In this document: piece by piece, positions 23,700 to 34,759 of the stretch | Layout: every line of letters starts with the position of its first letter | Position numbering within the stretch: position 1 is the stretch's first letter | Source: Torreya grandis | Lineage: Eukaryota; Streptophyta; Pinopsida; Cupressales; Taxaceae | Length of the DNA stretch: 64,000 nt | NCBI GenBank assembly: GCA_037957365.1 | Contig: JARHVA010004903.1 | Location: forward strand, 1,139,001-1,203,000 | Direction of reading: 5' to 3' | Notes under the pieces: model-generated | What the model was told of the DNA's origin: nothing | Databases searched by the model: none | Seen by the model: only the letters and a program-made list of their open reading frames with translations | Translations under genes and position numbers: made by a program

Positions 23700-24075
23700 A
23701 TAAGAGGAGAGGCGGGATGCGTGGGCATACGCGAAACATGTCCGACTCTTAAATCAAAACGAAAATAATTTTGGAATTCACGAAACCTTCATTGCGGTCA
23801 CTCTCCCACGACATGTGCATGCTTTAACCGCTGCCGCTGCCGCTGCCGCTACCGCTTCAAAACTATGCGCCACCAAAGCGAAGAGGATGAGGAAGAGCAT
23901 GCACCACCACCACCACAACAACAATGGTGCATTGTGCTATGCTACTCTCTCTTTGCATTCCTTCATAATTATGTTGGAATTGCGATTGATCTACTACTCT
24001 TCTGTTGATGTGCAGGTGTTGGGGGAGAGGGAGAGGGAGAGACACACGATATGTGAAGATTCAGATCAAAAAAAG
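23700..24075 (+). promoter_or_regulatory. CpG-rich 5' region / 5' UTR of the GT31 gene
   Basis: CpG, rare elsewhere in the window, is frequent here (GGCGGGATGCG, ACGCGAAAC, a CCGCTG repeat at 23828-23852, GCGCC). This suggests an unmethylated promoter or 5' UTR. A four-codon upstream ORF starts at 23813. An ATG at 23887 is in frame with the main CDS with no stop between, so an N-extended product cannot be excluded. A GA-rich run lies at 24018-24042. Confidence 0.6.
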
Positions 24076-25564
24076 ATGCGAAGAGTTGGTGTCTCTATTT
24101 CTATTTCCCCCAAATTCATTGTGCTCCTTTCCCTCGCCGCCTTCTGCATTGCTATGTTATTAGTTAACCGGATTGTCTCTCAACAAGATCATCGTCAACC
24201 CATTCAGTAATTCTCTCTCCTCATCACTCATCACTCATTATTAAGTAACCAAATTCCTTCGCAGTTAAAGACTCTTAAATGATGACTCATGCAGGGCTTT
24301 ACACAAAACAATTTCTTCTGCACGGAGTGGGAGTGGGAATGGATCTCCTGCAGGTCAAAAGAGATTTGTTGTGATCGGAATCAACACAGCTTTTAGCAGT
24401 AGAAAGCGACGGGATTCGGTTCGAGAAACATGGATGCCACAAGGTTGATGTTTTGATTCATGTTTTGATTCATGTTGAAGTTTGGATTTTGATTATTAAT
24501 GTTTTGTGATTGATTCAGGATCAAAGCTGAAGCAGTTGGAGGAAGAGAAAGGCATCGTCATTAGATTTGTGATAGGACGGAGTGCCACACCTGCTGGTAT
24601 TTTGGATCGTGGCATTGACACAGAAGATGCCCAATATAACGATTTTCTCAGACTTCAACATGTTGAAGGTTACCACCAGCTCTCTGCCAAGACCAAAATC
24701 TACTTCTCTACCGCACTTGCAAAATGGGATGCACACTTCTATGTTAAGGTGGATGATGACGTGTATGTCAATCTAGGTATTACCTTCTCCTTCTACTTCA
24801 CATATTTATACATATTTGTATTTGTCAAAACCATTAACTCAACTCAACTCAACTCAGGGATGCTGGCCACCACTTTAGCACCGTACCGATCGAAACCAAG
24901 AATTTACATTGGTTGCATGAAGTCTGGACCTGTTCTTTCACACAAGTAAGTCTAAGTTTGGACTTGTTCTTTCATCTTTCATCCATTCATCATATTTTGC
25001 TATGCTATTCTTCAGAGGTGTCAAATATCATGAGCCAGAATACTGGAAGTTTGGGGAAGAGGGGAACGGATACTTCAGACATGCGACTGGCCAGATCTAT
25101 GCTATTTCAAGGGACCTGGCTACTTACATATCTATAAACTTGTGAGTGGGGTTAATGTCTATCTATTTATTCTTCTTGCTTTATTTTGACAGTACAGGAA
25201 AATGAAATGTTAACAGGTTGGTATGCTTGCAGACCCATATTGCATAGGTATGCAAACGAAGATGTGTCACTAGGCTCCTGGCTCATTGGCCTACAAGTTG
25301 AACATATAGATGAACGTAGCTTGTGCTGTGGTACTCCTCCAGGTAATACTAAATACTAAATACTAAATATTAAATATTAAATCATTATAACAAATTGTGT
25401 CATATCACTTTCCAGATTGTGAATGGAAGGCACAGGCAGGGAATGTGTGTGTTGCCGCATTTGATTGGACTTGCAGTGGAATCTGTAAGTCTGTGGAAAG
25501 GATAAAAGAGGTGCATCGCAGCTGCAGCGAAGGAGATGGTGCTGTGTGGAAAGCAATATTCTGA
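24076..25564 (+). CDS. GT31 beta-1,3-galactosyltransferase-like protein (7 exons, 336 aa)
   Basis: Exons 24076-24206, 24295-24443, 24519-24776, 24858-24945, 25016-25141, 25233-25342 and 25416-25564 join in frame (1011 nt). All six introns are GT-AG and 70-91 bp. The product is a type II Golgi membrane enzyme expected to transfer galactose from UDP-Gal in beta-1,3 linkage. Residues 14-33 are a transmembrane anchor. The Galactosyl_T domain starts near residue 68 ([20 protein letters not shown], then ETW). The metal-binding DxD-type motif is [10 protein letters not shown] (Asp 172-174), NEDVSLGSW is at 259-267, and a Cys-rich tail includes CCGTPPDCEW. The stem is short (about 35 residues), shorter than in plant B3GALT1-8 homologues, which carry a DUF4094 region. 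The start was chosen because MRRVGVS directly precedes the anchor. Acceptor specificity (AGP, N-glycan or other) is not readable. It appears intact and is the only complete gene here. Confidence 0.92.
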
Positions 25565-25630
25565 GACAAAGGAGTGGAATGCAATGTAATGTTGCATCTT
25601 GATCGATGTGCCAATGCAATGCAAAGTTCA

Positions 25631-25636
25631 AATAAA
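25631..25636 (+). terminator. Polyadenylation signal of the GT31 gene
   Basis: AATAAA lies 67 bp after the stop codon, in a short 3' UTR. The next recognisable feature is a Copia LTR about 200 bp further on. Confidence 0.7.
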
Positions 25637-25837
25637 GCACTCTTCTGTTTAGGAGATGAAAATTATGAGGCTGTCTCACCTCCATTACTGCCTAGGACGA
25701 TATTACATCGAATTACACGTAGCTCTTAACTCCATCCTACGTATAGCTTCGATATTACATGTCAGCGGTAGATATTCACCATTTTTTTAAATCTAAATAA
25801 AAATTTAACCTTGGAATTTCATTTTTTTTTTCACAGT
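25637..25837. other. Gene-to-Copia spacer
   Basis: About 200 bp between the poly(A) signal and the first Copia LTR. It contains a poly-T run near 25826 and no other feature. ACAGT (25833-25837) would be the left target duplication of the array, but its partner lies outside the window. Confidence 0.5.
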
Positions 25838-26654
25838 TATGAGCAGAAAATTACAGTTATAGCAGATTTAAAATTAAAAAAACAGCAGATAGATATAGTT
25901 CAAATACACAAATATATGCTTATATATTGATTTAAAGACTCTTTAAAAAATGATTATGGCAGCCATTATGAACAGCTACACTTGTGTCCACAAAACTCTT
26001 ACAAGAACCTTCTATTCTGACTTTTTTCTTTATTTATTATGGGGTGTTTACACTACTAATGTAGATGATCTGAAAACTCTATTTTTTCTCCTTCTATGGT
26101 TCCACTTTCATTCTCTGACTACTATCAACAAACTCTTCTTCTCCTCTGTTCTATTCTACCTTTTATTTTTAATTTTTTTCCCCACATGGTCTGCTGTTAC
26201 TATTTTGTTTTAGTCTGCTGTTACTATTTTGTTATAACTGTTGTTGGTTCTCTCCACTTTCATTCTCTGACTACTGTCAACAAACTTTTCTTCTCCTCTG
26301 TTCTATTCTACCTTTTATCTTTTTTTTGGTTGCCCACATAGTCTGCTGTTACTATTTTGTTATAACTGTTGTTGGTTCTCTCCATGCTTTTCTAGCTCTG
26401 ATTGCTGCAACTACGTGAATATACTCTGCCCCTTAAAACATTATTTTTGTCCTTTTGTCTTTTTTGTTTTTTGTTTTCTGCTGACTGTTTTTTTGACTGT
26501 TCCAACTACCTCCTTGTTCCCCCTCAAAACTCCAAACGACTGGCAAAAATTCAAATTCAGAAAACTAGTGCATTTCATTTGTTTGGTGGCTCAAACGCCA
26601 TGTTGATGAAGTTCGGAGCTAAGGTTGGTAGGAAAATAATAAAATATTTCAACA
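25838..26654 (-). repeat. Copia LTR 1 (3' LTR of unit 1)
   Basis: Homologous to LTRs 2 and 3 but longer because a segment of about 150 bp (CTTTCATTCTCTGACTACT and onwards) is tandemly duplicated at 26097-26249 and 26250-26390. Its left end reads TATGAGC where LTR 2 has TGTGAGC. Its right end is TTTCAACA, next to the purine-rich tract of the element strand. Confidence 0.82.
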
Positions 26655-26767
26655 CTCTTCCTTATTATTTATCTTCCTTCTATGTTATGTTGAACTCATT
26701 TCAACTCTTAAAAAATCTTTGTAATTTTCTATTTGTCCATTTATATCTGGACTCATTTTGTATATGT

Positions 26768-26860
26768 CTGGAGCTTGACCAGTGAATTTTGAAACTTTAG
26801 TGTTAAACTATGGAGCTTCACTATTAAATTTTGGAGCTCCGTTTTCAAATTCTGAATTTT
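26768..26860 (-). repeat. 21-bp minisatellite, unit 1
   Basis: Four to five 21-bp copies resembling GAGCTTCACTATTAAATTTTG. The same block occurs just inside the 3' LTR of units 2 and 3. See unit 2 for the encoded heptads. Confidence 0.75.
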
Positions 26861-27099
26861 CACCTAGCTTCGTTGTTAAAGTATTAGTAAATATATCACC
26901 TAGCTGCTGATCTGACTTACAAAATTTATGTTCTATCATGTGATTTTCAACTAACTCTTAAATGAAGTGATACTGATTGTAATGTGCTTTCTCCTACCAT
27001 GAAATATGGGGTTCTTTGACAACACTATGGAGGATATATTATCACAATAGACTATAGAAGCTCCTTGCTACTTCTCATGCAAATCTAGAAAAATCATTT

Positions 27100-28400
27100 T
27101 AAATCATACGGCTTTGCATGCTTCTACATTAGCTACTATGTACTCCGCTTTAGCTGCAGAAAGTGAAACTATTGGTTGTTTCTTTGAAGTCCAAAATATG
27201 GATCCTGACACAAAATGAAATACATACCCCGAAGTGCTCTTTTGGTCATCAAGACCACTGGCCCAATCACTATCCATGTAGCCCACTAGCTGAAACTCAT
27301 TTGTTGTTGCATACAAAACTCCATATCCTCTTGTTTCATTCATGTACCTCAATATCCTCTTTTTTGCTTACCAATGTATCTCCTTTGACATCTCCATGAA
27401 TCTAGGCATGAGGCAGACTACATATATGATGTTCAACCTAGTTGAAGTCAAATACATTAAGTTTTCTACTAAGCTCTTGTACCATGTATGATCTACATTG
27501 TTGCTACAATCATCCTTGCACAATTTCAAATTTGTCTCAACTGGCGTAGATATTTTCTTGTTGTCTAACATCTTAAACCTCTCTAAAATCTCCTTTGCAT
27601 ACTTATATTGGCATATGAAGATGCCACTATCCATTTGTTTGAATTCTATACCAAAAAAGTACTTCAACAAGCCTAAATCAGTTATTTCAAACTCTTTTTT
27701 TATGGTTGTCTTGAACTCTCCTATTAATTGATTTAAATTTATGTTGAATATTAGATCATCCACATATAAAATAACAATTAAAATATCACATTTACTTTCT
27801 TTGATGTATAGTGTGGCCTCACTACCACTTTTTGATAAAACCATTGATCAACAAGTATGAATCTATCCAATTGTACCATGTTCTTGGTGTTTGCTTGAGC
27901 TCAATAATTCTTTTTTAACTTATATCCCTTGTCCTCATGCTTGAGAATCTCATATCTAGATGGCTATCCTACATAAACCTCTTCTATCATTCTATTCAAG
28001 AAGGCTAACTTGACATCCATTTGATGCACCTTCCATTTGTGTTAAACAATAATGACTATGATTGTCGTTACCATTTCTAGCCTTGCTAGTGCAAACATCT
28101 CATTATAGTCATGTCCAGGCCTTTGCTTATAGCCCTTCACTACTAGCCTTGCCTTATGTCTCTCTATCTTGCCTTCAGGAGTGGTTTTTGTCTTGTACAC
28201 CCACTTGACTCATATGACCTCTTTTTTTTGGAAGATTAACTAACTCCCAAATCTGATTTTTCTCTATGGCATGCATTTCTTCATCTATTGCCTCACACCA
28301 CTTACTGTCCTTAACTACTTCCTCATAATTGATAATATTAGCTAATAAAAAGAAAGCATAATTCAATGTTTCATCTTGATTTTATTCATACCTTGACTAA
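27100..28400 (-). pseudogene. Copia unit 1 reverse transcriptase and RNase H
   Basis: The minus strand gives the RT start EEMHAIEKNQIWELVNLPK (near 28290-28230). The active site ILYVDDLIF follows, with intact YVDD at 27766-27755, then DLGLLKYFFGIEF and PVETNLKLCKDD in an open frame of 158 codons (27844-27368). RNase H follows at 27352-27104 (YMDSDWASGLDDQKSTSGYV, then SLSAAKAEYIVA) in the frame of an 82-codon ORF. Stops elsewhere make the polyprotein non-functional. Confidence 0.9.
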
Positions 28401-28599
28401 TCACATACTTCTTGCAAGCTCTATGTCCTTGCTAGGCATTGACTTGAGTTGGAGGAGGAGGATGTCGACTCATGAACAAATCCTTGACCTCATTGATGGC
28501 TACAACCACTAGCTGAATCAACCCTTTGTGAAATATGGGTCCAAATTGGTACATGAGTGGATGTATTTTATGCTAGTTTAAATTCAATAAAGGGTCCAC

Positions 28600-29205
28600 T
28601 AGTCATTATTTGTGCTTGTCTCTCTTCTCAAGCTTCATACTTAATGAATTGAACATCCCAGATGATTATGAGTTCCTTGGTGACTGGATTGTACAATCTA
28701 TAAGACTTTTATTGATCACTATACCCAATGAATATACATTTCTCACATTTGTCATCCCACTTTGTTCTTCTTTGCTCCTGCATGTGTACATATGCAACAC
28801 ATACAAACACTCTAAGGTGTTGAATGTTAGGCTTCTGGCTAATCCACACTTATTAAGGGATCATATCCCTTACACTCTTTGTTGGGAAAATATTTATCAA
28901 TTATACACCTATTGCTATAGCCTTATCCAAAAAATCATTAAGCAAACCCTTTGCCTTTACCATCCTCCTTGCCATCTCTTGGATAGTCTTATTCTTCCTC
29001 TTAGCCACACCATTTTACTGTAATGTATACCTAGCTATAAATTGATTCTTTATCTCATGATCCTTGAAAAAATTCATGAACTCATTAGAGATATACTCTC
29101 CCCCTCTACTCATCCTCAAAATCTTGATGTAGTGTCCACTTTGCTTCTCCACCATGGCCTTGAATTTCTTGAAGGTCTCATATGATTCTGATTTGTTCTT
29201 CAAAA
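28600..29205 (-). pseudogene. Copia unit 1 integrase fragment
   Basis: KNKSESYETFKKFKAMVEKQ, then LRMSRGGEYISNEFMNFFKD and QFIARYTLQ, match the Copia integrase core (R.D.GGEY.S.EF; the expected Asp is Ser here). The N-terminal zinc-binding part is missing because the unrelated segment 29226-30745 replaces it. Confidence 0.85.
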
Positions 29206-29225
29206 ATTACACCCATGTCTTTATT

Positions 29226-30745
29226 GAATAGAATGATAATGCTTTATTTTATTAAATAGAAAGAGGTGAATATATATAATTAGGAAAACATTTATTTGGT
29301 TGAATAACTTGTGGTTTAACTACCAATTGTTGTTCCTAATCACCTAACCAACGTATTTAATCGATGCTACATAACTTCAAAGTTAAGCTAACTAAACTAA
29401 ACAATGTAATATCTAAATAATGCTAACAATTCCCCTTTTATTACATTGTTTCTATAAACATCATATTTCTTGATAGTGGTCCCCCCTTTATTTCAAACGC
29501 TGTAAAATATTTTACACTCTCCGTGTATCATGCTCACTTTTTGAGGTGGCATGCCATCTATGTGGCTTCATGGTCTTAGTGGCACCTTGGTTTTTTCTTG
29601 CAGGATTACCACAAACCTGGTAAGTGACAAGAGTACATCTCTTTTCTAACACCTTCAGTGCTTTCTAGGATTACCATAAGCCCATAAGGTTTTCTACTGT
29701 AGGTTGACCATGAACCTGGAGGTGGTAGGAGGTCTTGACTATTTTATACACTTCAATGGTTTCTCATATTTTCACAAACCCTTTTCCAAGAACCAAGCAT
29801 TACTTTATTGTTTTTTTTCCCCATAATGTTCTTTTTTAGGAGGTACCAAATTGAAAAATAATGCTTAGTACTTTATTGAAAAATACACTTCAAAACATAA
29901 AATAAATACACCAAAAATTATCACCATAATAATGATGTGACCCCATCGTAGGTGACTGATGATAGGATGCCAATTATCCTCCAACCTATGTGTATCATCC
30001 AACCTCCAATAAATGAATTTTTTTCACTAAAAGAATATGAATATCAACATCAACCCTTGCATATCATTTTTTAAGACAAAACTCTCCCACTAACACATAT
30101 GACTCAGGACGTCGGGTTCACCCGATAATGCATCCATACAAGTGATTTTTGACTTTGACAATGTCAACAATGGACCCAAAACAAAATATTAACACTTTTT
30201 ATGACATAAATACTATTATGATATTTTAGATTTTTTATAGACACATAAATTATTGACATACACTTTTAAGATGACACAACTAAACTAACCAAATGAATAG
30301 ATTAATTTAATCTATAAATACATTTTAGACAATATACATACACTACACTATATGCTTTTAGCATAATAATTATAAATACCTAAATAATTATGACCCGACT
30401 CTTAAGAGACTAAAACCTTTAACAGGAATATCTAGACAATATGATAAACATATGACATGACCCAAAGCTAATCGTTTATATATGACCAAATAAATTTAAT
30501 ACACAAATGACTTTTTATATTAATCATATAAATATGATTTGAATCTATAAAAATTAAATTTAAATAATACTTAAAACTAAAGATATGATCGCTAAAAATA
30601 ACTATTAACCTAAGCAAATGACATGACTTGCATAAATGAACCGATGGCATGATAGTATGAACAACAACTTGATATTGACTGATCTTGAGAGAGGAAGTTG
30701 TAGCTATGGAGAAATGCACATAAAATACGTTGAGAGCGATCTAGA
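29226..30745. other. Foreign segment replacing PR/IN of Copia unit 1
   Basis: Comparison with unit 2 shows homology stopping at about 29225 and resuming at 30782. About 590 bp of unit 2 (35380-35970) is absent here, and 1.5 kb of unrelated DNA takes its place. The segment has no long frame. It contains three diverged repeats of a phrase like GGATTACCACAAACCTGG (near 29600-29720). A 36-bp piece around GGTTGAACATCTCTTTGTTC is duplicated at its right edge (30751 and 30795). The origin is unknown. Confidence 0.6.
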
Positions 30746-30781
30746 TCATATTGGTTGAACATCTCTTTGTTCCTAATCTAG

Positions 30782-31900
30782 GTTCATCAATGTGGTTGAA
30801 CATCTCTTTGTTCCTAATCATGTGGTTGCTACAACCACTATCCAAATACCATGTCTTTTTACCATTTTGCGTTGCAATGTTTTATGTTATGAGCAATTTT
30901 ACACCTTTCTCATTCCTATTTGGTTCAGCCTCTTGTACATGGAATAAATTTGAATTCTATGTATTTATATCATACTAATTCTTTCTACGCACACTCTATC
31001 ATAGTGTCCGTATTTCTTGAAATAATAGCATATAGCATTAGACTTATCATACCTTTATGTAGATCCTCTTTTATAAGTGCTACTACTCATTCCTCTTTCA
31101 TATGAATCTTGATGGCTATGCCTTCCACTTTCTTGACTACTACAAGTTCTTCCTCTTAATCTATTATTTTATCCTCTCCCCCTTCTTCTCACATTCACAT
31201 TGGTCTTGAATTATTTCTCATGGAAAAAGGTGGATGACCTAATCAACACTTAGTCACAAGTTTTCAAGAAACCCATTAGCTCATCCATTGTCATTTATCT
31301 CAAGTCATTTGACTTATCAATTGCAACCACTATAGGATAAAATCTAATTGTAAGGCTCCTCAACACCTTCTCAATGATCTTGAATTGCATTACCAAATGT
31401 CTTGATTTGGTTAAGAATATTAATTGTCATTATGAAGAAGTCATTGATAGACTCATTCTCAATTATTTATAGGGTCTCAAAGTCCCTTATTAAGAGCTAT
31501 AACTTGAGAATATTCACCTTGTCATTACCTTGATATACATTTTTAATAATATACCATGCTTGTTTACAATGAACAACTGCTACTATCAGTAAGAAAATTA
31601 AATCAATCATTATCATTTGTATGTAGCTGAGAGCCTTGGTATCTTTTCTCTTATTCTATTTCAATGCTTTCCTTTGTGATTGAGTTAATGTATTGAAGGT
31701 TGCTTGATCTTCAACTTTATTATATCCACCTTTAACCAATTCCCATATCTCTTGAGAGTTAAACTTCATCTTGATACTCCACACATCATAATTATTTCCA
31801 TCAAATCAAGGAGTTTTCTACTATGAACTCTAACTATCTTTTTCCATGTCTAAAGGGGCTTACAATCTAAGATATTTAATACTTATTTTTAGAAAATGAA
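30782..31900 (-). pseudogene. Copia unit 1 gag with zinc knuckle and protease start
   Basis: Around 31040-30990 the minus strand reads CYYFKKYGHYDRVC, a CCHC knuckle with the second Cys changed to Phe. Gag (31880-31250) is heavily decayed but aligns with the open gag of unit 2. The beginning of the protease region is kept to 30782, after which homology ends. Confidence 0.75.
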
Positions 31901-31971
31901 GGCCTATGGGATCAAATAGGTAGCATAAACACACAAATGGTGAAGCTCTTGACTAATACTGAAGCTACCAA

Positions 31972-32635
31972 TGTGAGCATAAATTTGCACTTATAATAGA
32001 CTTAAAATAAAAATTAGGGGATAGGCAAAGATAATTCAAACACACAAATATATGTTTATATATTAATTTAAAAAATATTTTAAAAATTGATTATAACAAA
32101 TATATATGACCATATACAATTGTGTTTACAAAACTCCTACAAGAACCTTCTATTCTGAATTTTTTCCTTGTTATTCGTTATTTACACTATTGTTGTAGAT
32201 GATTTGAAAACTCTATTTTTTATCCTTCTATGGTTACACTTTCATTCCTTGATTGTTGTTATCAAAATATTCTTCCCCTTGGTTTTATTCTACCTTTGTC
32301 TTCTTCTTCTCTACCCACATAGCATGTTTCTATTGTTTTGTTCTTCCTATTACTACTTCTCTCCAGGCTTTTCTAGCTCTGACTACTGTAGCTACATGAA
32401 TATAATCTTCCCCTTATAACATTATTTTTATCTTTTTATCTTTTATTCTCCTACTGACTGCCTTTCAACTTTATCACCTACCTCCTTATTTCCCTCCAAA
32501 CTTATAATGGATGAAAAATTTTCATATTAAAAAAATATGTGTATTTAATTTTTTTGGTGGATCAAACACCCTTGCTAAAAAAAGTCTGGAGATAGGTCAT
32601 ACAGGTAGGTAGGGAAATAATAAAATATTTAACCA
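31972..32635 (-). repeat. Copia LTR 2 (shared by units 1 and 2)
   Basis: A 664-bp LTR that starts TGTGAGCATAAA and ends TTTAACCA on the plus strand. It is the same length as LTR 3. On the element strand the sequence just after the LTR end reads TTGGTAGCTTCAG, a weak match to the initiator tRNA-Met PBS. Confidence 0.85.
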
Positions 32636-32739
32636 CTCTCACTTATTATTTATCTTCCTTTCTCATTCTATTAAACTCATCTCAACCCATAAAACATATT
32701 TGTAGCTACATGTCCATTTACATCTGAATTCATTTTGTA

Positions 32740-32935
32740 CATGTCTTGAACCTCATTGGTAAACTCCAGAGCTTCATTATTAAACAATGGATCTTTGTGG
32801 TATAACTTTTGAGATTCACTGTCAAACTTTGGAGCTTTGTTGATGAACTCTAGAGCTTCATTATCAAACTTTAAAGCTTCACTGATATACTCTATAGCTT
32901 CACTGTTGAACTCTAAAGCTTTCATAGAGCTAACT
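32740..32935 (-). repeat. 21-bp minisatellite encoding heptads, unit 2
   Basis: Eight to nine exact-length 21-bp copies (for example GAGCTTCATTATCAAACTTTA). On the minus strand they stay open within a 101-codon frame (32982-32677) and encode 7-residue repeats of the form EALEFxN (EALEFNS, EAIEYIS, EALKFDN, EALEFIN). The block lies between RNase H and the 3' LTR. Confidence 0.85.
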
Positions 32936-33229
32936 AGGCTAATGATAATGCATCTATGACCCCCAATCTTCCTCTTAAACACATAAAACTATAATTTTTT
33001 AAATGATTAGTAAATATATCAGCTATATATTGATCTAACTTATACAATTTAAGTTTTGTCACATGATTTTCAACTAACTCTCAAATGAAGTGATACATGT
33101 TTGAAATGTGCTTGCTCCTAGCACGAAAGAAAGGGTTCTTTGATGATGTTATAGAGGATATATTATCACAATATAATGTAGAATATTCTTGCTACTCATG
33201 AAAATCTAAAATTATCCTTCTTAACCATA

Positions 33230-34430
33230 TAACTTGGCATGCTTCTACATTAACTATTATTTACTCCACTTCAGTTGTTAAAAGTGAAACTATGGGTTGT
33301 TTCTTTGAAGCACAAGATATGACTTCTGACCCATGATGAAATACATACCATGAAATTCTCTTTCAATCAGCAAGACTACTGGCCCAATCACTATCCGTGT
33401 ATCCCACTAGTTGAAACTCATTTGCTACTACATACAGAACTCCATATCCTCTAGTTTTATTCATGTCCCTCAATATCCTCTTGTTTTCTTTCCAATGTGT
33501 CTCCTTTGGAATATTCATGAATCTATATATGAGGCTGACTACATATATGATTTCATTCTAGTTGTAGTCAAATACATTATGCTTCTTACTAAGATTTTAT
33601 ACTATGTGGGGTCTACATTATTTTTGCAATCATCTTTACACAATTTTGAACTTGTCTCAGCTAGTGTAGATATTGGATTGTTGTCCAGCATCCTAGACCT
33701 CTATAAAATATCCTTTGCATACTTAGATTGACATATGAAGATACCACTATCCATTTTTTTGATTTCTAACCAAGAAAGTACTTCAACAAGTCTAAATCAA
33801 TTATTTTAAACTCTTTTTTTATGGTTGTTTTGAAATATCCTATTGAATAATTTACATTTTTGGTGAATATTAGATCATCCACACATTAAAAAAAATCAAA
33901 ATATCACCTTTTCTTGATTTAATGTAGAGTGTGGGCTCACAACCACTTTTTCCAAAGTCATTTCTCAACAAGTATGAATATATTTGACTGTACCATGACT
34001 TTGGTACTTTCTTAAGCCCATACAATGCCTTTTTCAACCTATATATATTGTCTTCATGCTTGAGAATCTCATATTTGGGTAAATATCCCACATAAACCTC
34101 TTATTATAACACTCCATTCAATAAGGATGACTTTACATCCATTTGATGTACTTTCCATTTGATGTACCTTCCATTTGTGTTGAGAAACAATGGCTATGAA
34201 TGTCTTCACCATTTCTAGTCTTTCTAGTGCAAACATGGTATTCAAGTCCAGGTCTATGATTGTAGACCTTAACTAATGGCCTTGCCTTATGCCTCTCTAT
34301 ATTTTTTTTGGGAGTGGGTTTTGTCTTGTACACTCACTTAACTCACATGACCTCTTTTTATTTTGGAAGATTAACTAACTCCCAAATATGTTTTTTCTCT
34401 TTGACATGCATTTCTTCATCCATTGCCTCA
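33230..34430 (-). pseudogene. Copia unit 2 reverse transcriptase and RNase H
   Basis: Parallel to unit 1. YEILKHEDNIYRLKKALYGL and SWYSQIYSYLLRNDF (34060-33960) mark the RT palm. The YVDD box near 33885-33870 is destroyed by a small frame shift (reads NVWMI). RNase H remnants are at 33470-33230. Stops are scattered throughout. Confidence 0.82.
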
Positions 34431-34759
34431 CACCACTTACTATCTTCAACTATTTCCTCATAATAGAGAGGATAATATAATAAAAATATATTATAATTCA
34501 TTCTTTCATCTTGATTTTCTTCATACATTGACAAATCATAGACTTATTACAAGCTCCATGTCCTTTCTAGGCATTGGCTTGAATTGGAGGAGAATGATGT
34601 TGACTCATGAACAACTCCTTGACCTCCTTGATGGATACTTTCACTATATGATTCAAACCTTTATGAAATGGGGGTCCAAATTGGTGCATGATTAGATGTA
34701 CTTCATGCTGGTTCAAATTCAAAAAAAATCCACTAGTCATTTTTTATGGATTTTGTTCT

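Noticed and set aside
23815..23880. CDS start at 23815 with an Ala run
   Set aside because: Position 23815 is GTG, not ATG. The Ala run comes from a CCGCTG repeat in the CpG-rich 5' UTR.
25377..25685. Minus-strand ORFs over the last GT31 exon
   Set aside because: They are antisense shadows of the well-supported last exon and 3' UTR.
25950..26785. ORFs of 63-127 aa downstream of the GT31 gene
   Set aside because: They fall in Copia LTR 1 on the strand opposite to the element and are not conserved in LTRs 2 and 3.
28610..29023. 137-aa plus-strand ORF with hydrophobic stretches
   Set aside because: It is antisense to the Copia integrase-RT linker, whose minus-strand reading matches known domains.
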